Below, one piece after another: positions 1-7,463 of a stretch of DNA of 14,689 nucleotides (the first letter of the stretch is position 1; each line of letters begins with the position of its first letter). The DNA lies in NCBI GenBank assembly GCA_903899145.1, contig CAIUHY010000047.1, positions 1-14,689 on the forward strand, read 5' to 3'. The notes beneath the pieces were generated by a model. It did not search any database. It saw only the letters and a list, made by a program, of their open reading frames with translations, and was not told the origin of the DNA. The translations under genes were made by a program, and so were the position numbers. This DNA is from an uncultured Actinomycetes bacterium. GTDB taxonomy: Bacteria > Actinomycetota > Actinomycetes > Nanopelagicales > Nanopelagicaceae.

Positions 1-828
1 AGGAATTCGCTCTTGTGTATCAGTAATGACCGCAGTGGCTCGGCCATTGGAATGCTCGATACTTGTAACAGTTGTGTTGTATTTAAATTCAACTCCATGT
101 TTTGCGGCCGCTCCCGCGAGAGCTCTTGGCACAGCATGCATGCCACCTTTAGGGAAGAAAACACCATTCACCGAATCCATGTAAGCGATGACTGCATAAA
201 TTGCTAACGCTTGCTGGGGGCTCACACCCGCATACATCGCTTGGAAGGAGTAAACCTTTTGGGTTCGTGGATCTTTAAGAAATTGATTGACTTTTGGTGC
301 AAGCCTTCTAAACCCGCCAAGGGCAACGAGCTTTGCAAGATTAGGGGTAAGCAGATTCAAAGGTGAATCGATATTGCGATCGATGAAGTCTTTCATTTCA
401 TACTTATAAAGCTTTGTCACAAACTCAACATATTTTCCATAGCCAAGCGCCTCATCGGCACCGATTGTTTTCTCTATTTCTGCTTGCATGCGGTTTGTAT
501 CTGCGTGCACATCTAGAGTCGAACCGTCGTGATAGAAGGCACGATATAGGGGCTCTAGTGGTACCAAATCAAGCCAGTCTTTAATATCTTCACCAACACA
601 AGCGAGAGCATCTGCTATGAGATCAGGCATTGTTAGTACTGATGGTCCTGTATCAAAGGAGTAGCCATCTTTTTTTAGCAAACCATTTCGTCCGCCTGGA
701 ATACTCTCTCGTTCTACAACCGTCACTTTACGTCCCGCGCCTGCCAAACGAAGCGCTGCGCTTAAACCGGCAAGACCTGCGCCAACAATCACTACGTGAT
801 CGGTTGCTCCCTTTACTGTGCGTGGCAT
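1..828 (-). CDS. crtI: Phytoene desaturase, C-terminus beyond the window edge
   Basis: FAD-dependent carotenoid desaturase that introduces double bonds into phytoene on the way to lycopene. The 276 visible codons begin at an ATG (826-828 on the complement) and run without a stop to base 1; the C-terminal part, which would hold the second FAD-binding motif, lies outside the window. The N-terminus has the dinucleotide-binding fingerprint GAGLAG at residues 16-21 with the ribose-binding Glu in VVER (39), then PGGR and DTGPSVLTMP, the usual CrtI order. Further on come MYAGVSPQQALAIYAVIAY and FPKGGM, typical of bacterial phytoene desaturases and less like the second, CrtD-type paralogue at 3382-4881. 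It follows crtE with a 7-nt gap, so the two are almost certainly cotranscribed. Supplying the polyene backbone for the 3382-8218 operon is inference from context. Confidence 0.9.
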   Translation of the reverse strand, partial: MPRTVKGATDHVVIVGAGLAGLSAALRLAGAGRKVTVVERESIPGGRNGLLKKDGYSFDTGPSVLTMPDLIADALACVGEDIKDWLDLVPLEPLYRAFYHDGSTLDVHADTNRMQAEIEKTIGADEALGYGKYVEFVTKLYKYEMKDFIDRNIDSPLNLLTPNLAKLVALGGFRRLAPKVNQFLKDPRTQKVYSFQAMYAGVSPQQALAIYAVIAYMDSVNGVFFPKGGMHAVPRALAGAAAKHGVEFKYNTTVTSIEHSNGRATAVITDTQERIP

Positions 829-835
829 TTTCTCT

Positions 836-1903
836 TTAACTCTTTCTCATGGTCGCTGCGATTGCCATCTCTTCAAGCATGGCGCTTGCCTTGGGTGATA
901 TCCCACCACTTTTAGCAGCAGTTCGCGCGTTGGAAGTCATTTGAGAGATAAGTAACTCAACTTCCTTAAGAGCGCCCGTATCTATGATTATTGAGCGCAA
1001 TACTTCGACTCCTGTTTGATCCAAATTTGCCCTCCCAAAGTACTTTTCAAATTCCTTCCGCTGGGCGTCATTAGATTTATTTAAAGTACTGGCAATCAGC
1101 ACTGTGCGCTTGCCTTCTCTTAGATCATCACCCGCTGGCTTACCAGTCTCTTGTGGATCCCCAAATACCCCGATGATGTCATCTCTTAACTGGAACGCTT
1201 CACCAAGAGGCAATCCATACTGTGAATAAATCCCATACTGCTCACTTTTAGCGTTTGCACTGAGCGCTGCGCCAAAATGTAATGGCCTTTCAATACTGTA
1301 TTTTCCAGATTTATATCTGGCTACCTTCAGTGATCTTTCAATACTTTCACTTGCTAGTGCTTGCTCATACACATCTAGATACTGTCCTGCCATTAGCTCA
1401 ACGCGCATTTCATCATAGATGGGAAGAGCTGAGAGAATCTGTGAGCTTTTAACTCCAGATTCATGGAGCATTTTATCTGCCCAAATAATCGCAAGGTCTC
1501 CCATAAGCACTGAAGCGGCTAACCCAAATTGTTCTGAGGAGCCATGTAAATTTTTAACTTTGTGAATAGTTTCAAATTGTTTGTGAATGGACGGTGCGCC
1601 TCTTCTTATATCTGATGCATCCATAAGGTCATCATGGATCAGCGCACACACATGCACGAGTTCTAAACTCGATAGTGCAGTGATGCTCTCTTGAGTAATC
1701 TCACCACCCGCGCCGATATGGCCAATCGCAGCGAAGAGTGGACGCAGACGTTTACCGCTATCGAGGAGAAAGTGACCTAGAGCATCGGAAACAGGAATAA
1801 GTTCATCATCAACGTTGTTTAGGTAGGCTGATTCACGGTCAAAAAATGATGCGAGTGATTTATCTACCGCGCTTTTTAGTTGGAGAATTCCATCAAAATC
1901 CAC
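836..1903 (-). CDS. crtE: Polyprenyl diphosphate synthase (GGPP synthase, IdsA/CrtE type)
   Basis: Trans-isoprenyl diphosphate synthase, condensing IPP with allylic diphosphates, most likely to C20 geranylgeranyl diphosphate for carotenoids and quinone or lipid chains. Numbering from the GTG at 1903, the 355-residue protein shows GKRLRP (50-55), the first aspartate-rich motif DDLMD (91-95), and the second at 241-245 (DDIIG, where the last Asp is Gly as in many actinobacterial homologues), followed by GDDLREGKRT. The frame stays open upstream to an ATG at 2017, but that extension lies inside metF coding DNA and does not look like the family. The GTG start is preferred because the protein then begins where homologues begin and because a -10-like TACCGT lies six bases upstream. 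Product chain length cannot be fixed from sequence. The adjacent crtI argues for GGPP. Confidence 0.9.
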   Translation of the reverse strand: MDFDGILQLKSAVDKSLASFFDRESAYLNNVDDELIPVSDALGHFLLDSGKRLRPLFAAIGHIGAGGEITQESITALSSLELVHVCALIHDDLMDASDIRRGAPSIHKQFETIHKVKNLHGSSEQFGLAASVLMGDLAIIWADKMLHESGVKSSQILSALPIYDEMRVELMAGQYLDVYEQALASESIERSLKVARYKSGKYSIERPLHFGAALSANAKSEQYGIYSQYGLPLGEAFQLRDDIIGVFGDPQETGKPAGDDLREGKRTVLIASTLNKSNDAQRKEFEKYFGRANLDQTGVEVLRSIIIDTGALKEVELLISQMTSNARTAAKSGGISPKASAMLEEMAIAATMRKS

Positions 1904-1909
1904 TCGGTA

Positions 1910-1915
1910 ACGGTA
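1910..1915 (-). promoter_or_regulatory. -10 element for a leaderless crtE transcript
   Basis: On the minus strand TACCGT fits the actinobacterial -10 consensus TANNNT. It is followed by exactly six bases (TACCGA) and then the GTG start of crtE, so transcription would begin at or next to the start codon. No Shine-Dalgarno sequence is visible ahead of this GTG, which fits a leaderless mRNA. No clear -35 is seen. It shares bases 1914-1915 with the metF -10 on the other strand. Confidence 0.45.
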
Positions 1916-1919
1916 CCCT
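1914..1919 (+). promoter_or_regulatory. -10 element for a leaderless metF transcript
   Basis: TACCCT fits TANNNT and ends eight bases before the metF ATG at 1928, placing the transcription start at or just before the first codon. There is no Shine-Dalgarno sequence between it and the ATG. Together with the element on the other strand it is built on the palindrome GGTACC (1912-1917). A -35 hexamer is not evident. Confidence 0.4.
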
Positions 1920-1927
1920 GCTTGGCT

Positions 1928-2776
1928 ATGAGTAACCCATCTTTCTCTGTAGAGCTTTTTCCTCCCAAGGATGAAGCCGGCGAAGAGCGCATGTGGTTGG
2001 CAACGGCGCAGTTTCAAGAGGTAAAGCCAGATTTCATCTCCGTGACATATGGCGCCGGGGGAAGTACACGCGATCGAACTGTTCGCATTGCATCTGAATT
2101 AACTGCGCGAACAGGTATACCAACTATTGCCCACCTCACATGCGTCGGTTCAACCCGAAGAGAGTTAGAGGAGATTTTGGATCAATATCAAGAGGCGGGA
2201 ATCCAAACGATTTTGGCGCTCCGTGGGGATCCAGTAGGTGGTCCAAGTTCACCATGGGTAAGTACTGCAGGCGGATTTGATCACGCGGATCAATTAGTCG
2301 AACTAGCAATGAAGCGAGGGGATTTTAAAGTTGGCGTTGCTGCATTTCCAGATGGGCACCCTGCATCACACGGAGATTTGGAAAAAGATATTGATGTGCT
2401 GTTGAAAAAAGAATCATTTGGCGCAAGTTTTGCAACAACACAATTCTTTTTTGAAGCACAGGCTTGGATTTCACTTGTTGATTCGCTGAAAAAGAAAAAC
2501 TCAAAACTTGATGTGTTTGCAGGTATTTTACCAGTTACAAGTATGAAGCAGTTAACTAGGATTGCGCAATTGGGTGGAGCGGCGATCCCAAAACATATTG
2601 AGAAAGCATTTGCTGAAGTTGCCGATAATGAAACTGCTGTCCGAGAATTAGGAATTGAGATCGCAACATCTTTGTGCAGAGAGTTAATTACTGCAGAGGT
2701 CCCTGGTCTTCATTTTTATTCAATGAATAGCGCTCAGGCAACACTTGAGATTATAAAGGACGTGGGACTTCGGTGA
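1928..2776 (+). CDS. metF: 5,10-methylenetetrahydrofolate reductase
   Basis: Flavin-dependent cytosolic enzyme that reduces 5,10-methylene-THF to 5-methyl-THF, the methyl donor for methionine synthesis. The 282-residue protein has the expected landmarks: VELFPPK with catalytic-type Glu9, SVTYGAGGSTRDRT (39-52), AHLTCVGSTRREL (68-80) and ILALRGDPVGG (95-105). The length matches the short bacterial MetF, without the regulatory domain of eukaryotic enzymes. The frame is open back to 1880, but those 16 codons overlap crtE and do not resemble the family. The ATG at 1928 gives a natural N-terminus. Its stop overlaps the next start as GTGA (2773-2776), so translation of the two genes is probably coupled. 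A metF gene divergent from an idsA-type prenyl synthase near the dcw cluster is, as I recall, also seen in Mycobacterium tuberculosis (Rv2172c/Rv2173). Confidence 0.93.
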   Translation: MSNPSFSVELFPPKDEAGEERMWLATAQFQEVKPDFISVTYGAGGSTRDRTVRIASELTARTGIPTIAHLTCVGSTRRELEEILDQYQEAGIQTILALRGDPVGGPSSPWVSTAGGFDHADQLVELAMKRGDFKVGVAAFPDGHPASHGDLEKDIDVLLKKESFGASFATTQFFFEAQAWISLVDSLKKKNSKLDVFAGILPVTSMKQLTRIAQLGGAAIPKHIEKAFAEVADNETAVRELGIEIATSLCRELITAEVPGLHFYSMNSAQATLEIIKDVGLR

Positions 2777-3411
2777 AGAGGGAAAATTTTTTTAAGATCT
2801 GGTCATCTCTTCATGGCGACGTGAAAGTTGCTGGATTTGTTAAAGGATGGCTCATAGTCTCATTTGTACTCACCAAGCCGCTAGCAATAGCAAAAATACA
2901 CCCTAATGTTTTAACAGCAGGCGGAGTTCTTGCCAGTATTTATCTATGGTTAAGCGCTGCGCACAAGTACGCTCTGGTTTTATTGGCAATATCTATACTT
3001 CTAGATGCTATCGACGGAACGCTTGCAATGCTCGCTGGGAAAGCGTCGAAATTAGGAGCGGTTTTTGATTCAGTTGCTGATCGAGTTGCAGAGTTTTTTT
3101 GGGCGCTTACTTTCTACACACTCGGTGCTCCCACCTGGGTCATTGCAGGGGCATGGGCTTGTGCCTTCGCTCAAGAATATTTGCGGGCCCGGATTGCAGG
3201 CTTAGGAGTTGGGCAGATTACTCTTATTACTATTTGTGAAAGGCCTGTTCGGGCTTCTCTACTTGCAATTGCACTTGGCTTAGAACTTATCCACGCCCAT
3301 GGTGTAGTAGTTATTTCGATTATCTGGCTGGTAATACAAGTATTTTCTTTTTTATCTCTGATGAGACATAGTTATAAACTTCTAAGCGCTGCCAATCGCA
3401 TCGGCAACTAA
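2773..3411 (+). CDS. CDP-alcohol phosphatidyltransferase family membrane protein
   Basis: Integral membrane enzyme of the family that swaps CMP from a CDP-linked lipid or alcohol for an alcohol, making phospholipid headgroups such as phosphatidylglycerol-phosphate or phosphatidylinositol-phosphate. The family signature DxxDGxxAR-x8-GxxxDxxxD is present at residues 78-103: D78, D81, G82, A85, G95, D99 and D103 are all in place, so all four metal-binding aspartates are kept. The usual Arg after A85 is Met86. Several hydrophobic segments (about 24-60, 64-80, 108-135, 160-200) give the expected multi-pass topology, and ERPVR (156-160) resembles the matching loop in PgsA-like proteins. At 212 residues it is of normal size. 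The GTG start overlaps the metF stop by 4 bp. The last 30 bp overlap the end of the convergent crtD-like gene. The substrate is not assigned; PgsA or PIP synthase activity are both possible. Confidence 0.82.
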   Translation: MKRENFFKIWSSLHGDVKVAGFVKGWLIVSFVLTKPLAIAKIHPNVLTAGGVLASIYLWLSAAHKYALVLLAISILLDAIDGTLAMLAGKASKLGAVFDSVADRVAEFFWALTFYTLGAPTWVIAGAWACAFAQEYLRARIAGLGVGQITLITICERPVRASLLAIALGLELIHAHGVVVISIIWLVIQVFSFLSLMRHSYKLLSAANRIGN

Positions 3412-4881
3412 TTCACCACTTATTCCAACAAGTGGTAAGCCTCCACCTGGGTGAGCTGAACCTCCTACGCAATATAAACCTTGAATAGGTGAGCGGTTCT
3501 TTGCTCGCGTAAATGCAGATCGTGCACCATTACTTGAGGTTCCATAAATAGAGCCACCTGGAGCGCCAGTGCTATTTTGCAAATCAAGAGGAGTTCGATA
3601 TTCCATCACATCCAGCCTTGAACTTACTTCTAGGCCAAGTGAATCCATCTTTGCAATGATCATCTTTGCGTAAGATGATGAATCACCGCTCCAGTCCCAT
3701 CCTGAGCCTGGTTCGTGGCGCGGGGCATTCACTAAGACAAACCAACTCTCAGTATTTTTCCGCTTAACCATATTGGAATCACGTGGTGCGCAAATATAAA
3801 TCGTTGGGTCACTGACCGGAACTTTCTTTTCAAATATCTCATCAAACTCGGCATCATAGTCTTCGGGAAAGTAGACATTGTGGTGGGAGAGATTTGGCAA
3901 TTCACCTTGGTACTTTGAATTATCTAGACCAAGCAAGAGACTAAAGCCAGATAAAGACTTTGTGGATTTTCGTAACTTTGCTCGCTCTTGCTTTATATTT
4001 TTCACCGAAGGGACAAGTAGCTGGTTGTAGACAATTTCTGCATCAGCATTTGCAACTACAATAGATACAGGGATGAACTCACTCCTATTATTGACAATTC
4101 CTATTATTTTTCCAGACTCGGTTCTGATTTCTTTAACCGAATGGTTTAGATGGATTTTCACGCCGAGTTCACGGCATCTCTCCTCTAAGCTCTCAGAGAG
4201 CTTTCCAATTCCTCCTTGGATATGCCATGCGCCGAATGTGGCTTCCACAAATGCAATCGTTAGAAGTGCTGCTGGCGCTCTGCGAGGGTCTGAGCCAGAA
4301 TACGTTGCATAGCGATCAACAATCATTTGAAGATGTGGATCTTTGGTGTATTCCTGAACTACTTTACGAAGGGTTTTCCACGGGGCAATTTCTTTAATGC
4401 CAGTAAGTAAATCTTTTTGCTTGAGCAAACCTGTCAACGTTGGAATTTCAGATTGAACAAAGGGAACTCTAGATATATCCCACATAACTTCTGCTCGCTG
4501 CATAATCGAATGCCAAGCATCCCCAGCAGCCTTTCCGAATGTTTTATCAATCGCCGCACATGTCTTAGGAAGATCTAGATTTACAAAATCAACCGCTGTT
4601 TTATCTGCAAAGTGATAACTAAAAGCAGGATTAATCGGCTCTAAAGTAAGTGACTTTTCTAGCCTTGCACCTGTTTTTATAAAGAAATCTTTATAGACGG
4701 CAGGCAGCGTGAGAAGGGAAGGGCCGGTATCAAATGCATAATCGCCAATCCATTCGGTTCTGCATTTACCACCAGTCCGATCGGATGCTTCATAGATTTC
4801 AACATCATGACCGGCACGTGCTAACCGAGCAGCACTGACCATTCCTCCAACCCCAGCACCAATGACAATAATTTTTGTCAT
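3382..4881 (-). CDS. crtD: CrtD-like carotenoid 3,4-desaturase (CrtI family paralogue)
   Basis: FAD-dependent oxidoreductase of the CrtI/CrtD family, 499 residues. It has GAGVGG at 8-13, the ribose-binding Glu31, TGGKCRT, DTGPSLLTLP (51-60), a central MIVDRYATYSGSDPRRAP stretch and the C-terminal FAD motif CVGGSAHPGGGLPLVG. The central stretch resembles 1-hydroxycarotenoid 3,4-desaturases (CrtD) more than phytoene desaturases, and a separate crtI is present at the left edge, so a role at the hydrated psi end is inferred. The ATG at 4881 was chosen over an in-frame ATG at 4908 because it starts directly on the Rossmann strand (MTKIIVIGAG) and forms an ATGA overlap with the glycosyltransferase stop (4878-4881). 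It is the last gene of the operon and ends inside the convergent phosphatidyltransferase gene. Other possible activities are a carotenoid oxidase or ketolase of the same fold. Confidence 0.75.
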   Translation of the reverse strand: MTKIIVIGAGVGGMVSAARLARAGHDVEIYEASDRTGGKCRTEWIGDYAFDTGPSLLTLPAVYKDFFIKTGARLEKSLTLEPINPAFSYHFADKTAVDFVNLDLPKTCAAIDKTFGKAAGDAWHSIMQRAEVMWDISRVPFVQSEIPTLTGLLKQKDLLTGIKEIAPWKTLRKVVQEYTKDPHLQMIVDRYATYSGSDPRRAPAALLTIAFVEATFGAWHIQGGIGKLSESLEERCRELGVKIHLNHSVKEIRTESGKIIGIVNNRSEFIPVSIVVANADAEIVYNQLLVPSVKNIKQERAKLRKSTKSLSGFSLLLGLDNSKYQGELPNLSHHNVYFPEDYDAEFDEIFEKKVPVSDPTIYICAPRDSNMVKRKNTESWFVLVNAPRHEPGSGWDWSGDSSSYAKMIIAKMDSLGLEVSSRLDVMEYRTPLDLQNSTGAPGGSIYGTSSNGARSAFTRAKNRSPIQGLYCVGGSAHPGGGLPLVGISGELVADAIGSA

Positions 4882-5957
4882 GAGTTCAACACGTTTCTTC
4901 CTCGCCACAGCAGATTTCCACGTGATTTTCCTTGCCAGGATTTTATGATCAAAGCAATGAGAGCAATCATGGAAAGTGGGTGCAAAAAGACTGTACTGAA
5001 AGTGGATCTAGTGCGCCCAGCACTTACTAAGCGCGAAAGCGTTAAAAGTAGGTAACAAGTCCAGGCCCACTTATTTCCACTCAGAGCAATGATGAATGGA
5101 AGAATGCCAGTAATAAAGAGAAGAGCGCTTACAAAAATACTTCCCCAGATTCCACCGAAAGCCGCCCAGAGCGATTTCGTGTAGCCGGCAATGAGATCAC
5201 GATCTGCCTCATACATTCGGCACTCACATACAGCGCTAGCTTCGGCAACCCCTCCCGTGAACTTATGTTTGTGGAGCGCTCTAGCAAGTTCAAGGTCATC
5301 AAGTACTTCGGATTTGATAGCGGCGTGGCCACCTGCTGCAATGTATGCAGATCTTCGCACAATAAAGAACTGTCCATTTGCAATGACCATAGATTTAAAA
5401 GGTAGTTTCTCTGCTAAACGCAATGGAACAGATGAGATCCATGACCATTGCAGGAGTGGTTGCATGAGCCTTTCAAGAAAACTCACGGCGATTTGTCTCG
5501 GGTAGGGAGATATGAAATCCCAGTGAAGTTCAGTCATTTTTGTCAGGGCAGAGTTGATAGCAGTTGGTGCGAGGCGAACATCAGCGTCAATGAATACTAG
5601 ATATTCAGCAGTTGTTGATTCTGCGAGTTGCTGACAAGCATAATTCTTACCTAGCCAACCTTCTGCTAGTTCCTTTCCTGCAATAACTTCAATTCCCGGC
5701 AAACTTCTTGCAAGCACAGCCGTCTTATCTGTGGAATGGTCATCAAGTACTTTAATTGATCGATGAGCTATCCCTTGAGATTCAATAACGCTTGATAGAG
5801 ATGCAATCACATTACCTTCTTCATTGCGCATGGGCAGTAAGATCGCAACATCGCTTTGAATCTCACCCTTAATTTTTGGCTTTACTACCCTCACCGACAG
5901 GGCATTGATGATCGTCATTAGTAATGCCAGCGCACATAAGAGAGCGATAAAAGGCAT
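4878..5957 (-). CDS. Family 2 glycosyltransferase, carotenoid type (CruG/CrtQ-like)
   Basis: Membrane-bound GT-A fold glycosyltransferase, about 359 residues, predicted to transfer a sugar to a carotenoid hydroxyl. An N-terminal hydrophobic segment (about 2-17) is followed by the nucleotide-sugar domain: AILLPMRNEEGN, VLDDHSTDKT, EGWLGKNYACQQL, the DxD-type VFIDADVRL, NGQFFIVRRSAY with GGH, and EVLDDLELAR, the expected acceptor-side acidic motif. Three hydrophobic helices close the protein. The motif set matches the carotenoid and hopanoid-associated GT2 group that includes CrtQ and cyanobacterial CruG. The frame is open to a TTG at 5981, but the ATG at 5957 follows the cruF stop by one base and gives a normal signal-anchor start, so it is preferred. 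Its stop overlaps the crtD-like start as ATGA. The sugar and exact acceptor position cannot be read from sequence. Confidence 0.8.
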   Translation of the reverse strand: MPFIALLCALALLMTIINALSVRVVKPKIKGEIQSDVAILLPMRNEEGNVIASLSSVIESQGIAHRSIKVLDDHSTDKTAVLARSLPGIEVIAGKELAEGWLGKNYACQQLAESTTAEYLVFIDADVRLAPTAINSALTKMTELHWDFISPYPRQIAVSFLERLMQPLLQWSWISSVPLRLAEKLPFKSMVIANGQFFIVRRSAYIAAGGHAAIKSEVLDDLELARALHKHKFTGGVAEASAVCECRMYEADRDLIAGYTKSLWAAFGGIWGSIFVSALLFITGILPFIIALSGNKWAWTCYLLLTLSRLVSAGRTRSTFSTVFLHPLSMIALIALIIKSWQGKSRGNLLWRGRNVLNS

Positions 5958-5958
5958 A

Positions 5959-6771
5959 TTAAAGATTAGCAGGTCTGCCAAAGCCGATCGAAAAGAAATA
6001 GGGCACTAAGACTGCTCCAAAAATTAAAGCTCCAAATACTCCGACACCTGGTCTGTGAAAGAAGAAAACATTCCCAACAAGTCCAGAAAATAAGGTCCAT
6101 GCCAAGAAGAAATCAGGGATTGAAGTGTTTGAGCCACTCTTCTTTTTTTCCCTCGGTAGCCACTTATGAAGAAGAGCCATCAAACCCATTCCTGCAAATA
6201 ACCAACCCGCAGTGTTTGATAATGGAATTGCAGGGGCATAAGGAACATGGGGCCCAACAACTTTCCATGTCCATCTTCCCGCAGAAACCATTTGAGGATC
6301 AAGAAAAAGATCCCATGCTGCTAGACCCATCCCACCATATATAAATCCCCAATTTTTACTAACTCTGCGGGAAGCAATGAGTAGAGGGTATGTGAGCATC
6401 ATCCAAGCAAATGGAACTAAGACTGGCACGCCAAAGATTTGAGTTCCAAGTGTCTGATCGTATGAATAAGTTCCAAAAGGCCAACCAGTTTTCACTCCAA
6501 TTGCTTCAACTACAAAAGCATAAATTAATATGACAGAGCCCATGGTAAGTGCAAAGCGAAAGCCATAGGAAAAGTAAGAATGAACAAGCATCGTTATTGC
6601 AGAACAATAAACCGTTGCAATTGTTATTTCTTGTAATAATTTATAGTGGACTAGGGGGTAAGTGATTTGTAGACCAATAGATGCAATAGTTAAAACTAAG
6701 AGGAAAAGATCTCGGCTACGCGCACCACTACGTCCAGAGATACTTCGTGGTCTGTATTGGCGGATAGACAT
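5959..6771 (-). CDS. cruF: Carotenoid 1,2-hydratase (CruF/COG2324 family)
   Basis: Multi-pass membrane protein of the COG2324 carotenoid biosynthesis family, 270 residues, the size of CruF from Deinococcus and cyanobacteria and of haloarchaeal bisanhydrobacterioruberin hydratase. These add water across the C-1,2 double bond of the acyclic carotenoid end to give a tertiary 1-hydroxyl. Family landmarks visible are GVKTGWPFGTYSYDQTLG, PVLVPFAWMMLTYP and AAWDLFLDPQMVSAGRWTW, each in or beside a hydrophobic segment; I count about six or seven helices. The ATG at 6771 lies 14 nt after the crtA-like stop and gives a basic N-terminal tail (RQYRPRS) before the first helix. The next gene starts one base after its TAA. 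Its position between a CrtA-like oxygenase and a glycosyltransferase supports action on a psi end group. Confidence 0.85.
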   Translation of the reverse strand: MSIRQYRPRSISGRSGARSRDLFLLVLTIASIGLQITYPLVHYKLLQEITIATVYCSAITMLVHSYFSYGFRFALTMGSVILIYAFVVEAIGVKTGWPFGTYSYDQTLGTQIFGVPVLVPFAWMMLTYPLLIASRRVSKNWGFIYGGMGLAAWDLFLDPQMVSAGRWTWKVVGPHVPYAPAIPLSNTAGWLFAGMGLMALLHKWLPREKKKSGSNTSIPDFFLAWTLFSGLVGNVFFFHRPGVGVFGALIFGAVLVPYFFSIGFGRPANL

Positions 6772-6785
6772 TTCTTAATTGTGCC

Positions 6786-7463
6786 TTACAAACCTTCAGA
6801 AATGGAGCCCCGTTTTTGAATTAATGCGAATCTTGCAAACAATTCATCCTTGTACCACCCCTGTTTTGCCGTCTCTGAGATGACCGCAGAATGTGCCTGG
6901 TCCTTATAGGCAAAGTTGCGGATGCTTGCGGCATCGCTCCAGATCGACAGAGTTCCCTGAAGTCCTATAGGCGCTTCACCGATTCCAATCGCTAATTCAA
7001 GGCCAGGAGATTTTCTTAAACTTAAAATAACAGGGGGAGTAGCGCGCCAAAATAAAAGATTCTTCCGCCACTTAATACTTGCCCTCGTAATGGCAACAAC
7101 TGGGCCATCCCATTGAAAATTTGGGTCACTATGAAAAGGCTGCTTACCCGACCAGGTTCCATGCACTGCAATTGGAGCGAGTGTTAAGCGCATTTCATTT
7201 TGAGCAAACTTTCTCCATCCTGCAATTATTGAACCCTTATCAAATTCATCGACTTTTGACTCATTTATAGTGACGAGTATTCCCCAGCGGTACATGTTGG
7301 CATCTCTTGGAGTAAATGTTTCACCTGTACCCGTTCCAAGTAATTTAAAGAATTCAACATCTGGGTAGCGCTTAAGTGGCCCTCGATCACTTTGCATATG
7401 GCGAATTGCCTTGAAAATATCTGCCCTTTTCACATCAAAGAAATAAACAATGGTGAGAGTCAT
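6786..7463 (-). CDS. crtA: CrtA-like carotenoid monooxygenase (spheroidene monooxygenase family)
   Basis: Soluble-looking 225-residue protein of the spheroidene monooxygenase type, known in purple bacteria to oxidise C-2 of acyclic carotenoids stepwise, hydroxyl then keto. The diagnostic part is the C-terminal half: a GIGEAPIGLQGTLSIW stretch (160-175) followed by a region with His191 and ending WYKDELFARF (203-212), close to the CrtA signature as I remember it. No membrane segment or signal peptide is seen. The N-terminal half has a ferredoxin-like alternating pattern (FFKLLGTGTGETF at 38-50) of the dimeric alpha-beta barrel kind. The start overlaps the TauE/SafE stop as ATGA (7460-7463), a strong sign of coupled translation. 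Here a 2-hydroxylase role feeding the glycosyltransferase is as plausible as a ketolase role; this is inference. CrtA enzymes are reported to bind heme, and His191 is only a candidate ligand. Confidence 0.72.
   Translation of the reverse strand: MTLTIVYFFDVKRADIFKAIRHMQSDRGPLKRYPDVEFFKLLGTGTGETFTPRDANMYRWGILVTINESKVDEFDKGSIIAGWRKFAQNEMRLTLAPIAVHGTWSGKQPFHSDPNFQWDGPVVAITRASIKWRKNLLFWRATPPVILSLRKSPGLELAIGIGEAPIGLQGTLSIWSDAASIRNFAYKDQAHSAVISETAKQGWYKDELFARFALIQKRGSISEGL

Noticed and set aside
1880..1927. Longer metF start (16 extra codons)
   Set aside because: The extension overlaps crtE coding sequence and the promoter elements and is not MetF-like; the ATG at 1928 matches the family N-terminus.
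1904..2017. Longer crtE start (38 extra codons)
   Set aside because: The extension reads antisense through the start of metF and is rich in Arg and aromatic residues unlike prenyl synthases.
1..4881. The two CrtI-family genes as a recent duplication or split gene
   Set aside because: They differ in N-terminal sequence and central motifs, lie in different operons and are each full-frame, so they are old paralogues with separate roles.
5191..5505. Plus-strand frame of 104 codons inside the glycosyltransferase gene
   Set aside because: Antisense shadow of conserved GT2 motifs; no ribosome binding site or sensible domain.
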